From positions 1-21,925 of the forward strand of contig CABUJL010000022.1 in assembly GCA_902491915.1 (NCBI GenBank): 21,925 nucleotides of DNA. The letters run 5' to 3'. Below, piece after piece: positions 13,716 through 21,345 of this stretch. Position 1 is the first letter of the stretch; each line of letters begins with the position of its first letter. A program made the translations under genes and the position numbers. The notes under the pieces are model-generated. The model made no database searches. It was not told the DNA's origin and was given only the letters and a program-made list of their open reading frames with translations. Origin of the DNA: an uncultured Collinsella sp. (GTDB taxonomy: Bacteria > Actinomycetota > Coriobacteriia > Coriobacteriales > Coriobacteriaceae).

Positions 13716-14739
13716 AGTCATAACATTCGGTATTCCCTCGTATAACGCCGCCAAGGACATGGACCATTGCATCACCTCCATCTTGGAGGGGAGCAATTAC
13801 GCCACCGATATCGAGATTATCGTAGTGGACGACGGCTCCAAGGACGAGACGGCCGATAAGGCCGACGAGTGGGAGGCACGTTATCCCGGTATCATTCGCG
13901 CGGTGCACCAGGAGAACGGCGGCCACGGTATTGCCGTCCTTTCGGGTCTGCGCGAGGCACAGGGCACCTACTACAAGGTCGTCGACTCGGATGACTGGCT
14001 CGATGCTGCGGCTCTTTCGACTATGCTGTCGATTCTGCGTGGCTTTGAAGAGCGTGACCAGCGCGTTGACCTGTTTATCTCGAACTACGTGTACGAGAAG
14101 GTTTACGAGGGCACGCATACCGCTATTGGCTACAAATTTGCCCTGCCGCGCAAAAAGATCTTTTCCTGGGATCAGATCGGTCATTTCCGCCTGGACCAGA
14201 ACCTACTCATGCACAGCCTGTGCTATCGCACGGATGTGCTGCGCGAGTCCAACCTTCCCATGCCGCCGCACACGTTCTATGTGGACAACATCTACGCCTA
14301 CGTGCCGCTACCGCGTTGCAAGACCATGTACTACGCCGACATCGACCTCTACCGCTACTTTATCGGTCGCGAAGGCCAGAGCGTCAACGAGGCAACGATG
14401 GTCAAGCGTCTGGACCAGCAGTTCCGTGTTACACGTATCATGATGGAGTCGTACCATCTGTACAGCGATGTTGAGTCGTCGCGCTTGCGCTTGTACATGA
14501 TGGGCTATTTCACCATGATGATGGCGATCTGCTCGGTGCTCACCAAGCTTTCCGAGGAAGATTGCGCCGACGAGCGCCTAAAGACGCTGTGGAATGATTT
14601 GAAGGCCTATGACGAGCGCATGTATCGTCGTGCCCGCTACGGCGTGGTCGGGTTCTTCACCAATCTGCGCGGTCGTGCCGGTGACAAAACCACACTCGGC
14701 CTATACCGTCTTGCCTCAAAGATCTTCAAATTCAACTAG
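13708..14739 (+). CDS. GT2-family glycosyltransferase
   Basis: A 343-residue protein with a GT-A fold: GIPSYNAAKDMDHCI near the start, IEIIVVDDGSKDET (DDGS at residues 41-44) for nucleotide-sugar binding, and the metal-binding DSDDW at 93-97. The C-terminal third is helical and rich in Tyr, Arg and Met, with no clear multi-pass membrane region. The ATG at 13708 lies inside the end of glf (8-base overlap), so this start is favoured over one at 13690. Coupling to glf suggests that it uses UDP-galactofuranose or acts in the same surface-glycan pathway; this is inference from position. Its last codons (14719-14734) are repeated in inverted orientation at 14909-14924, beyond element E2. Confidence 0.88.
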   Translation: MHKVITFGIPSYNAAKDMDHCITSILEGSNYATDIEIIVVDDGSKDETADKADEWEARYPGIIRAVHQENGGHGIAVLSGLREAQGTYYKVVDSDDWLDAAALSTMLSILRGFEERDQRVDLFISNYVYEKVYEGTHTAIGYKFALPRKKIFSWDQIGHFRLDQNLLMHSLCYRTDVLRESNLPMPPHTFYVDNIYAYVPLPRCKTMYYADIDLYRYFIGREGQSVNEATMVKRLDQQFRVTRIMMESYHLYSDVESSRLRLYMMGYFTMMMAICSVLTKLSEEDCADERLKTLWNDLKAYDERMYRRARYGVVGFFTNLRGRAGDKTTLGLYRLASKIFKFN

Positions 14740-14924
14740 CTGCTGAGTAATCGCTGCTGATAGGTTGACTGGGCCCCTTGGCCTTTAGTTTGCTACTGCG
14801 AACAGTCCTGCTCGCACGGAAAGCACATTAAGTGCTTTCCGGTTCGTGCGGAACTTGTATCAAACTAAAGGCCAAGGGGCCTCTGCTATAAATCGATTGT
14901 CAGATAGGTGAATTTGAAGATCTT
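14719..14924. repeat. 16-base inverted repeat bracketing element E2
   Basis: AAGATCTTCAAATTCA at 14719-14734, the last codons of the glycosyltransferase, recurs as its exact reverse complement at 14909-14924. The two copies flank E2 (14772-14881) at 37 and 27 bases. The similarity continues loosely to CTA beyond each copy. Together with E2 this makes a three-tier nested palindrome whose outermost stem uses coding sequence. Confidence 0.75.
14772..14881 (+). repeat. Large nested hairpin element E2, after the glycosyltransferase
   Basis: Perfect 21-base outer arms (14772-14792 with 14861-14881; the left arm ends CTTTAGTTTG). Inside are ACAGTCCT at 14803-14809 and TGCGGAACT at 14847-14855, then a 5-base stem CGCAC (14813-14817) with GTGCG (14846-14850), a GGTTC bulge, and an apical 9-base stem GGAAAGCAC (14818-14826) with GTGCTTTCC (14832-14840) and loop ATTAA. 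It begins 32 bases after the glycosyltransferase stop, in that gene's sense. No T-run follows. Its inner core aligns along its length with E3 read on the minus strand. Confidence 0.85.
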
Positions 14925-14971
14925 CGACGCGCGGTACACAGGGGCCTGGGCTGAAAAGAATCTGGTTGGTA

Positions 14972-15096
14972 GGTTGCCCGGTGGGGCTTGGTTATGTTTG
15001 TCGCGAGTTCCGCACGAGCCGAAGAGCTCTTAATGTGCTCTTCGCGCGAGCCAGGACTGTAGAGCAGCAAACATAACCAAGGCCCACCGGGCAACC
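14972..15096 (-). repeat. Large nested hairpin element E3, after the S58 peptidase gene
   Basis: Outer arms of 29 bases (14972-15000 with 15068-15096) pair with a single mismatch. Read on the minus strand, the inner part has ACAGTCCT (15060-15053), a stem CGAAGAGC/GCTCTTCG (15020-15027 with 15037-15044) and GTGCGGAACT (15015-15006). It begins 12 bases after the stop of the minus-strand peptidase gene, in that gene's sense. The inner core matches E2 closely, with stem differences that keep pairing. The outer arm sequence differs from E2 and E1 apart from a short TTTG near the junction. Confidence 0.85.
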
Positions 15097-15108
15097 GGAC
15101 GAGCTAGT

Positions 15109-16110
15109 TTACTTTGCGGCACCGGGGATGCCGTGGGAGGTTTTGGCGGTTTTGGCTCCGTTTACGATGGCAGTTTCCAGGGCCCTTACTGCGAGCATGC
15201 CCAGCAGGTCTAGGGGAACGGTGGCGCTTGCCTGGGCGCCCAGTTTGCCGCTGGCGAGGGTGTAGATAGTGTCGCCGTCGTTGGTGGTGTGCGTGGGACG
15301 GATGGCGTGTGCGTAGGCGTCTGCAGCCATCTGGGAGACCTTGGTGGCTTGTGCCTTAGTGAGTTCCACGTTGGTGACGATGCAGCTGATGGTGGTGTTG
15401 GTGCGGTCGAGCGGCATCTGCATGGATCCGGCGGCGGCAAAGGCTGCGAGTTCCATGTCGACGATCTGGTCGCTATCGGCTGCGGCGCGCATGCCGGCGA
15501 CCCACTCGCCGGTGAAGGGGTCGACAACGTTGCCGCAGGCGTTGACCGAGACCACGGCGCCCACCTTGATGGGGCCGAGTGCCACGGCGGCAGCTCCAAG
15601 GCCGGCCTTCATGCAGGTGGCAGGCCCCATGAGCTTACCCACGGTAGCGCCCGTGCCGGCGCCTACGTTGCCCTGTTCGAGCTTGGTGGGGGTGTGGTCG
15701 AGTGCTTCGCGCACGGCGGCGATGCCGGCCTCAATGTCGGGGCGCACGGTGGGGTTACCAAAGGCGAGGTCGAAGATACAGCTGGAGCACACGATAGGCA
15801 CCTGCGTGGGGCCGACGGGAAGGCCGATGCCGCGGCTCTCAAGCTCGCGAGCGACGCCGCTTGCAGCCTCGAGGCCAAAGGCCGATCCACCCGAAAGGCA
15901 GACGGCGTGGACCTTGTCGACGGTGTTCTCGGGTCGCAGCAGGTCGGTTTCGCGCGATGCTGGAGCACCGCCGCGAACGTCAACGCCGCCGTTGGCACCC
16001 TCGGGCGCCACGATTACGGTGCAACCGGTGCCGGCCTCATCGTCCGTATAGTTGCCATAGCAAAAGCCATCGACATCGCAGACGTCAATGGCCTCGAGCA
16101 GTGTATCCAT
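15109..16110 (-). CDS. P1/S58-family self-processing peptidase (DmpA/NylC-like)
   Basis: A 333-residue protein with family features VCLSGGSAFGLEAASGV (about residues 70-86), NVGAGTGATVGKLMG and the segment RTNTTISCIVTNVELTKAQA, then GDTIYTLASG. In NylC, of the same family, autocleavage occurs between an Asn and a Thr; here N238-T239 in the same context is the likely site, giving a new N-terminal Thr nucleophile. Members are aminopeptidases, D-esterases or amidases; the true substrate is unknown. No signal peptide is seen, so it is probably cytoplasmic. AGGAG lies before the ATG at 16110. Hairpin E3 begins 12 bases after the stop. Confidence 0.88.
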   Translation of the reverse strand: MDTLLEAIDVCDVDGFCYGNYTDDEAGTGCTVIVAPEGANGGVDVRGGAPASRETDLLRPENTVDKVHAVCLSGGSAFGLEAASGVARELESRGIGLPVGPTQVPIVCSSCIFDLAFGNPTVRPDIEAGIAAVREALDHTPTKLEQGNVGAGTGATVGKLMGPATCMKAGLGAAAVALGPIKVGAVVSVNACGNVVDPFTGEWVAGMRAAADSDQIVDMELAAFAAAGSMQMPLDRTNTTISCIVTNVELTKAQATKVSQMAADAYAHAIRPTHTTNDGDTIYTLASGKLGAQASATVPLDLLGMLAVRALETAIVNGAKTAKTSHGIPGAAK

Positions 16111-16180
16111 GTTTAACTCCTATCGGTTTTCCGCCGCGCCTTGTGCCCGGTCGGGATCCGTACGGTACGCCAAAATTGTA

Positions 16181-16203
16181 GGCGCTGGGGGATACCCAGC
16201 GCC
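16181..16203 (-). terminator. Terminator hairpin after maf
   Basis: Perfect 9-base stem GGCGCTGGG (16181-16189) with CCCAGCGCC (16195-16203) and a 5-base loop, 8 bases after the maf stop on the minus strand. TACAATTTTGG follows, a modest T-run. It separates maf from the downstream peptidase gene. Confidence 0.65.
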
Positions 16204-16211
16204 AGATGCAA

Positions 16212-16793
16212 TTACGAGAGTTTTTGAATCGCGCGCGCGACGCGGGCGATGGGTAGGCCCACCACGTTATAGAAGTCGCCCGAAATATCGTGCACGAGCA
16301 TGCGTCCGCCTGTGCCCTGAATGCCGTAGGCGCCGGCCTTGTCCATGGGCTCTCCCGAGGCGACGTAGTGCTCGATCTGCTCGTCGGTGAGCTCGTAGAA
16401 CGTCACGTCGGTCACATCGACAAAGGACAGACTCTCGGCGGCATGCGGGGCGGCCGTATCGCCTGCCTTAACGATGCAGACGCCGGTTGCGACCTGGTGC
16501 GTGCGGCCCGAAAGCTCACGGAGCATGGTGCGCGCCTCGTCCTCGGTTGCCGGCTTGCCCAGAATCTTGCCGTCAAAGGTGACGATGGTGTCGGCCGCGA
16601 CCGTCAGCTCATTGGGTTCGGCATACTCGGCAGCAACGGCAGCCGCCTTGGCGCGTGCCAAGCGCTCGACAAGCGTGAGCGGGGCCTCGCCATCAAAGGG
16701 CGTTTCGTCGATATCCGCGGGAATCACGCGAATGTTGTAGCCTGCCTCGCGCATCAACTCGATGCGGCGCGGCGATTGCGAAGCCAAAATCAT
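16212..16793 (-). CDS. maf: Maf-family nucleoside triphosphate pyrophosphatase
   Basis: A 193-residue protein starting MILASQSPRRIELMREAG, with the ASxSPRR signature, the VAADTIV segment carrying a likely catalytic Asp (about D68), GKILGKPATEDEA, and DKAGAYGIQG with YNVVGLP near the end. These mark the Maf/YhdE family, which hydrolyses dTTP and UTP or modified nucleotides and has been linked to cell division arrest. Which subgroup it belongs to is not resolved here. The start codon overlaps the stop of the preceding gene in an ATGA arrangement, so the two are translationally coupled. Confidence 0.93.
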   Translation of the reverse strand: MILASQSPRRIELMREAGYNIRVIPADIDETPFDGEAPLTLVERLARAKAAAVAAEYAEPNELTVAADTIVTFDGKILGKPATEDEARTMLRELSGRTHQVATGVCIVKAGDTAAPHAAESLSFVDVTDVTFYELTDEQIEHYVASGEPMDKAGAYGIQGTGGRMLVHDISGDFYNVVGLPIARVARAIQKLS

Positions 16794-17332
16794 AGTTGGA
16801 TGCCCTCGGCGACCTTCTCGACGGCCTTGTCGCCGGCGAGCGTGCGCAGCAGCTCAAGCGCAAAGGGGAGCGACTGGGCCATGCCGCTGGCGGTGATGAT
16901 GTTGCCGTCTTGCGTAACCTTCTCGCCGGTATAGGCGCCTTCGGGGAAGCTTTTCTCAAAGCCAGGGAAGCACGTGGCATGGCGTCCCTCGAGCAGGTCG
17001 AGCTCGCCCAGGATAAACGGGGCGGCGCAGATGGCGGCGACGTACTTGGTCGCGGCGAACTCGCAGACCACGTCGCAGACGCGCTGATCGGCGCGCAGGT
17101 TGGTGGCACCGGGCAGGCCGCCGGGCAGCACGACGCAGTCGTACTCGTCAAAGTCGATCTCATCAAAGAGCGCATCGCAGGTCACGGGGATCTGCAGCGA
17201 GCTTACGACCTCACGCGTGGGCATGATCGAGACGAGCGTGGCGCGCACGCCGCCGCGACGCATGACATCGACCATGGTCAAGCATTCAATAGTTTCAAAG
17301 CCATCGGCGGCGAGAACGGCAACGCTGGGCAT
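16790..17332 (-). CDS. DJ-1/PfpI-family protein
   Basis: A 180-residue protein: VAVLAADGFETIE with conserved E13, a VVLPGGLPGA turn, and VAAICAAPFILGE carrying the reactive Cys102 at the nucleophile elbow. This is the single-domain DJ-1/ThiJ/PfpI fold. Members include glyoxalases, deglycases, chaperones and redox sensors, so a precise function cannot be assigned; the AICAAP context is closest to the DJ-1/YajL branch. I chose the ATG at 17332 because AAAGGA lies six bases upstream; an ATG at 17356 would include it. The stop overlaps the maf start. Confidence 0.9.
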   Translation of the reverse strand: MPSVAVLAADGFETIECLTMVDVMRRGGVRATLVSIMPTREVVSSLQIPVTCDALFDEIDFDEYDCVVLPGGLPGATNLRADQRVCDVVCEFAATKYVAAICAAPFILGELDLLEGRHATCFPGFEKSFPEGAYTGEKVTQDGNIITASGMAQSLPFALELLRTLAGDKAVEKVAEGIQL

Positions 17333-17421
17333 GAGGGTTCCTTTCATAGACGGCATACAATTAGCCGTCTTATACCCCGAAGACCTCCGCTTGCCACGCT
17401 CGATTTCCCAATGTTTAAAAA

Positions 17422-17475
17422 GGGACGGGGATTAAATAATCATTCGGTGCAAATTGATTATTTAATCCCCGTCCC
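17422..17475 (-). terminator. 21-base-pair terminator hairpin after the rRNA methyltransferase gene
   Basis: Perfect 21-base arms (17422-17442 with 17455-17475; foot GGGACGGGG, upper part ATTAAATAATCA) with a 12-base loop. On the minus strand TTTTT follows directly, and the hairpin begins 36 bases after the stop at 17511, so it works as a terminator by all rules. The perfect 21-base stem is unusually long. Confidence 0.8.
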
Positions 17476-17510
17476 AGAAAAATCATCGGGCGTGGTCTTG
17501 GGCAAACAGT

Positions 17511-18824
17511 CTAGTTGCGCTTGAGGTGGACGACGGTTTCGCAGTGGAAGGTTTGTGGGAACAGGTCGACTGGCGTGATTTTTACGGGGGAGAAGGTGCC
17601 TTCCTCGACAAAGCGTTTGAGATCTCGCGCCAGGGTGGCCGGGTCGCAGCTCACGTAGGCGACGTCGCGGGCACTCGTGCTGGCGATAAGGTCGATCGCC
17701 TCGGGGGCGAGGCCTGCGCGCGGCGGGTCGACCACCAAGACGTCGGCATCCTGGTCGGGGAACTCGCGTACCGCGTCTCCGCCAATGACGTCGACGTTAT
17801 CAAGCTTGTTGATCTCCAGGTTACGGCGCAGGTCGCGCACGGCGGGGCCGTAGGCCTCGACGGCGGCGACAAAGTCGCAGCGGCGGGCGAGCGGCAGGGT
17901 AAAGGTGCCGGCACCGCAGTACAGGTCCACGGCAAGCTCGTCTTCCTGCGGGTCGAGCGCTTCCATGACAAGCTCGATCAAAATCTCGGCACCCTTGGTG
18001 TTGACCTGGAAAAAAGACGGGGCAGACAAGCGCATCTGACCCTCGGCGATATTCTCGGTCCATGAGCCCTCTCCGGCGAGCATTTCGACCTTGGAGACAC
18101 GGCGGGCCTTCTTTTCGCCCTTGCTCATCACGCGCACGACACTTGTGGCGTGCGCGGCGTTCGCCAGCACGCGGGAGACCTGCGAGCGCGGAAAAGAGCC
18201 TGTGGGCGTCCAGAGTGCGACCTCGAGTGCCTTGGTGCGGCGCGATGCGCGAATGCCCACGCGTTCGAGCCCCAAGTCATGGCTGCCGCTTAGATAGTTG
18301 AGTGCGCCGACGACCGATTTGAGTGCCTTCGGGAAGCGCTTATCGAACAGCGGACACATATCGACGGTCACGATTTTGCTGGGGTCGACACCGTGCATGC
18401 CAAGGCGCACGCGACCGTTGACGACGGTCGGTTCGAGCTCGATTTTATTGCGGTAGCCCCAGTCGTCCTTGGTGTGGCAGATGGGCTGTACCAACTCATC
18501 GACCTGCTCAGGAGCGAACTTGCCGATGCGCTCGAGCGTGGAGCGCAGGTTTTGCTCCTTGGCGGCGAGCTGTGCCGTGCGTGAGAGATTGCCCCACGAG
18601 CAGCCGCCGCAGATGCCCACGAAGGGGCAGGGAGGCTGAATGCGATCGGGGCTTGGCTCCAGAATCTCGGTGGTGCGGCCACGCATGAACGACTTGCCGT
18701 CCTGTACGACCTCGGCCTCGACGGTGTCGCCTGCCACGGCGCCCTGCACAAAGACGGCCTTGCCGTTGTCGGCGTGCGCCAGCCCGTCGGCGCCGTAGGT
18801 CATCGATTCTATAGTGAGCTTCAT
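17511..18824 (-). CDS. rlmD: 23S rRNA (uracil-5)-methyltransferase, RlmD/RumA family
   Basis: A 437-residue protein. The N-terminal TRAM domain (about residues 1-60: MKLTIESMTYGADGLAHADN) is followed by an iron-sulphur ligand set C66-x5-C72-x2-C75 in PPCPFVGICGGCSWG plus C157 in VDMCPLF. The SAM-dependent part has SAPSFFQVN, AVDLYCGAGTFTLPLA, VVDPPRAGL, the catalytic C393 in YVSCDPATLARDL and E429 in HCETVV. This is the RumA/TrmA family that makes 5-methyluridine; RlmD and RlmCD differ in target U and are not separated here. ATG at 18824 is preferred (GCAGGAAT upstream, TRAM domain begins there) over one at 18860. Confidence 0.92.
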   Translation of the reverse strand: MKLTIESMTYGADGLAHADNGKAVFVQGAVAGDTVEAEVVQDGKSFMRGRTTEILEPSPDRIQPPCPFVGICGGCSWGNLSRTAQLAAKEQNLRSTLERIGKFAPEQVDELVQPICHTKDDWGYRNKIELEPTVVNGRVRLGMHGVDPSKIVTVDMCPLFDKRFPKALKSVVGALNYLSGSHDLGLERVGIRASRRTKALEVALWTPTGSFPRSQVSRVLANAAHATSVVRVMSKGEKKARRVSKVEMLAGEGSWTENIAEGQMRLSAPSFFQVNTKGAEILIELVMEALDPQEDELAVDLYCGAGTFTLPLARRCDFVAAVEAYGPAVRDLRRNLEINKLDNVDVIGGDAVREFPDQDADVLVVDPPRAGLAPEAIDLIASTSARDVAYVSCDPATLARDLKRFVEEGTFSPVKITPVDLFPQTFHCETVVHLKRN

Positions 18825-18872
18825 ATTCCTGCCTGTCATTCGCGTTGTTGTTCGCACCATGGTAGCAGGGAA

Positions 18873-18914
18873 AAGCGCCCCGCATCCGAGGCTTTCCTCA
18901 AATGCGGGGCGCTT
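18873..18914 (-). terminator. Rho-independent terminator of ppk
   Basis: Perfect 13-base stem AAGCGCCCCGCAT (18873-18885) with ATGCGGGGCGCTT (18902-18914), and an inner GAGG/CCTC stem in the loop. On the minus strand it is followed by TTCCC after a TT ending, giving a short T-run. It lies 23 bases after the ppk stop. Confidence 0.85.
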
Positions 18915-18935
18915 CTACAAACTGCTTCTACAAAC
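18911..18935. repeat. Short tandem repeat at the 3' end of ppk
   Basis: GCTTCTACAAAC occurs at 18911-18922 and 18924-18935, one base apart, between the ppk stop and its terminator. It overlaps the foot of the terminator stem. It may simply be a small slippage duplication. Confidence 0.5.
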
Positions 18936-18937
18936 GA

Positions 18938-21345
18938 CTATTTCGTCTTGCCGGTAATGAGCGTCTTAAGACCCAGGCCGATTAGACCCAGGCCCATGCG
19001 CACGCGGCCGGGGCGATGGCGCTCGATGGCCTTGGTCTTGCCGGCGGGCTTATCGCGACGGGCGCTCGTCTCGGGTGCGGGCTTGGTGACCTGCGGATCG
19101 GGCTGAGGTGCAGGTGCAGGCTCGGGCTCAATGACGGTCGCCTGGACCTCTTGGACCTTGGGTGCTACTGGCTGCGGCTCGGCCTCGGGGGCAGGTTCCG
19201 CCTCAATGACGGGCTCGGGCGCGGCCTCGGCGTTGCGATAGGCGCGCTCCAGCAGAGCCTCCTGCGAGTTGAAGGGTTTCTCACCCTCTGCACGCTCCAC
19301 GGGGACCCAGGTGCCGTCGCTCGTGAGGCTGCGGGCCTTCACGTTGTCCCGCAGCTGCATGCCCATGTACTCGTGTACCAGGGCGCGGCAGGTGGGGTCG
19401 AGCACAGGGAAGGCGATCTCCACGCGGTGCTCGGTGTTACGTGTCATCATGTCTGCCGAGCTCAGGTAAATCATGTCCGAGTCCACGCCAAAAGCGTAAA
19501 CACGGGCGTGCTCCAAAAAGCGTCCGACGATGGAGCGGACATGTACGTTCTCGGTCTTGCCCGGAACACCGGGCTTGAGGCACGAGATGCCGCGGATGAT
19601 CATGTCTACGCGCACGCCGGCACACGATGCCTCGGCGATCTTGTCGATAACCTCGCGGTCGGTCAGCGAGTTGAGCTTAAAGAACACGCGGGCGGGCTCG
19701 CCGGCAAGGGCGCGCTGGATCTCGCGGTCAAGCCCGCGCATGATGAGCGGTTTCAGTCCGACGGGCGCCACACCCAGGAAGCGGTAGTCGCCGCGCAGGT
19801 TGCCCAGCGACAGATTGCGGAAGAACAGGTTGGCGTCTTCACCGATGCCGGGATGGGCTGTCATGAGCATAAAGTCGCTGTAGAGTTTGGCCGTCTTCTC
19901 GTTAAAGTTGCCGGTGCCCAAAAGCGTGAGGCGGGTGAGCGCCATACCCTCGCGATAGGTGAGCTGGCAGATCTTTGAGTGGCATTTAAAGCCCTCGGAA
20001 CCATAGATGACGGTGCAGCCCGCTTCTTCCAGACGCTCGGCCCACTCGATGTTGTTCTGCTCGTCAAAGCGCGCGCGGAGCTCCATGAGCACCGTGACCT
20101 CTTTGCCGTTCTCGGCGGCATCGATCAGCGACTCGCATAGGCGGCTCTGCTTGGCCACGCGGTAGAGCGTGATGCGCAACGAGATGCACTCGGGGTCGTA
20201 GGCTGCCTCGTGTACCAGATCCAGGAACGGATTCATGGCCTCGTAAGGGTAGAAGAGCAGCTTGTCGTGCTGCAGCACCTGCTCGCGGATGGAGCGGGTC
20301 ATGTCGATGGTGGGGTTGGGCTGCGGCTTAAACGGCGTAAAGAGCAGCTCGTTGCGCAGGTGCTCGGGAATCTTGCCCTCAATGCCAAAGACGTAGCCCA
20401 GGTTGAGCGGATATCGCAGGTAAAGACAGAGCGGCGCGAAAGCTCGAGCGCCTTGCGGATAGTCTTGAGCGTCGCCTTCTCGAGCGACCCCGAGACCGCG
20501 AGCACTACCGGCTGCAGGCGCAGGCGCTTCTTGAGGATGCGCTTCATGTGCTGGCGGTAGTCCTCTTCCTCTTCGACGCCCTCGCCGTCCGGATCGATGT
20601 CGGCGTTGCGGGTGACGCGGATCAGCGCACGATCCAGCGGCTTATAGGAGCCAAAGCAGCTGTCCAGGCAGGCGAGGATGACGTCCTCGAGCAAGATGTA
20701 GGAGTAGGTGCCGGTGGGCGAGGGGATCTCGACCACGCGGTTCATCGAGGCGGGAATCTCGATAAGGCCCAGTAGGCTCTCCTCGTCGGTGGCGCCGTCC
20801 AGACCACAGGCCAGATAGAGCGCGCCGTTGCGCAGGTTGGGGAAGGGGTGGCGAGGATCGATGACCAGCGGCGAGATGACCGGCGACACGTAGGCCTGGA
20901 AGTAGCGGGTTACAAAGGTGCGCTCCTCGGGCGTAAGCGAATCGATGTGGGCGCGGTGAACGCCCAAGGTGTCGAGCTTGCCCTCGATGCTCTTAAAGAT
21001 GGACTCCCAACGGGTAAGGAGCCCGGGCATTTCGGCCATGACAGCATCGACCTGTTCGGAGGCGGTCATATTGCTTTTGTTGTCGACAGGTTGTTTTTTG
21101 AGCTCCGCCAGATCGGACAGGCCGCCCACGCGCACCATAAGGAACTCGTCGAGGTTGGACTCGAAAATCGACACGAACTTTAGACGCTCGAACAGCGGAA
21201 CGGTCTCATCGAAGGCTTCGTCAAGCACGCGGTTGTCAAAGCGTAGCCAGCTGAGCTCTCGGTTTTGCGTGTACGAGAAGTCGCGCGGCGGTTTGCGCAG
21301 CTTTGCGGCGGCTTGCTTCTTTTCGATTTTGCTCGGCATATGCAT
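18938..21345 (-). pseudogene. ppk: Polyphosphate kinase 1, single-base frameshift, with a long C-terminal tail
   Basis: The N-terminal part (21345 to about 20420) has FSYTQNRELSWLRFDNRVLDEA and NLDEFLMVRVGG, the PPK1 N and head domains. The rest (about 20420 to 18938) has YPYEAMNPF, the autophosphorylating His in FKCHSKICQL, LLGTGNFNEKTA and FLEHARVYAFG with the second active-site His. The two frames meet at 20419-20420, where one C seems missing from a C-run; restoring it reads FTLRYPLNLGYVFG and a protein of 802 residues. Ppk makes polyphosphate from ATP. E. coli Ppk has 688, so about 100 extra residues form a Pro/Glu-rich tail ending in a hydrophobic-basic segment (RMGLGLIGLGLKTLITGKTK). 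Start: ATG 21345 or 21339; a GTG at 21384 is less likely. Confidence 0.87.

Larger units (their letters stand above)
14740..15108. other. Convergent intergenic region packed with inverted repeats
   Basis: This 369-base gap between two converging genes holds E2 (14772-14881), the inverted copy of the glycosyltransferase end (14909-14924) and E3 (14972-15096). The stretch 14925-14971 shows no further structure that I can see, and no frame here looks coding. Confidence 0.6.

Noticed and set aside
14772..15096. Integron attC sites
   Set aside because: The long palindromes with variable arms suggested attC, but the RYYYAAC and GTTRRRY cores, an integrase and cassette layout are missing.
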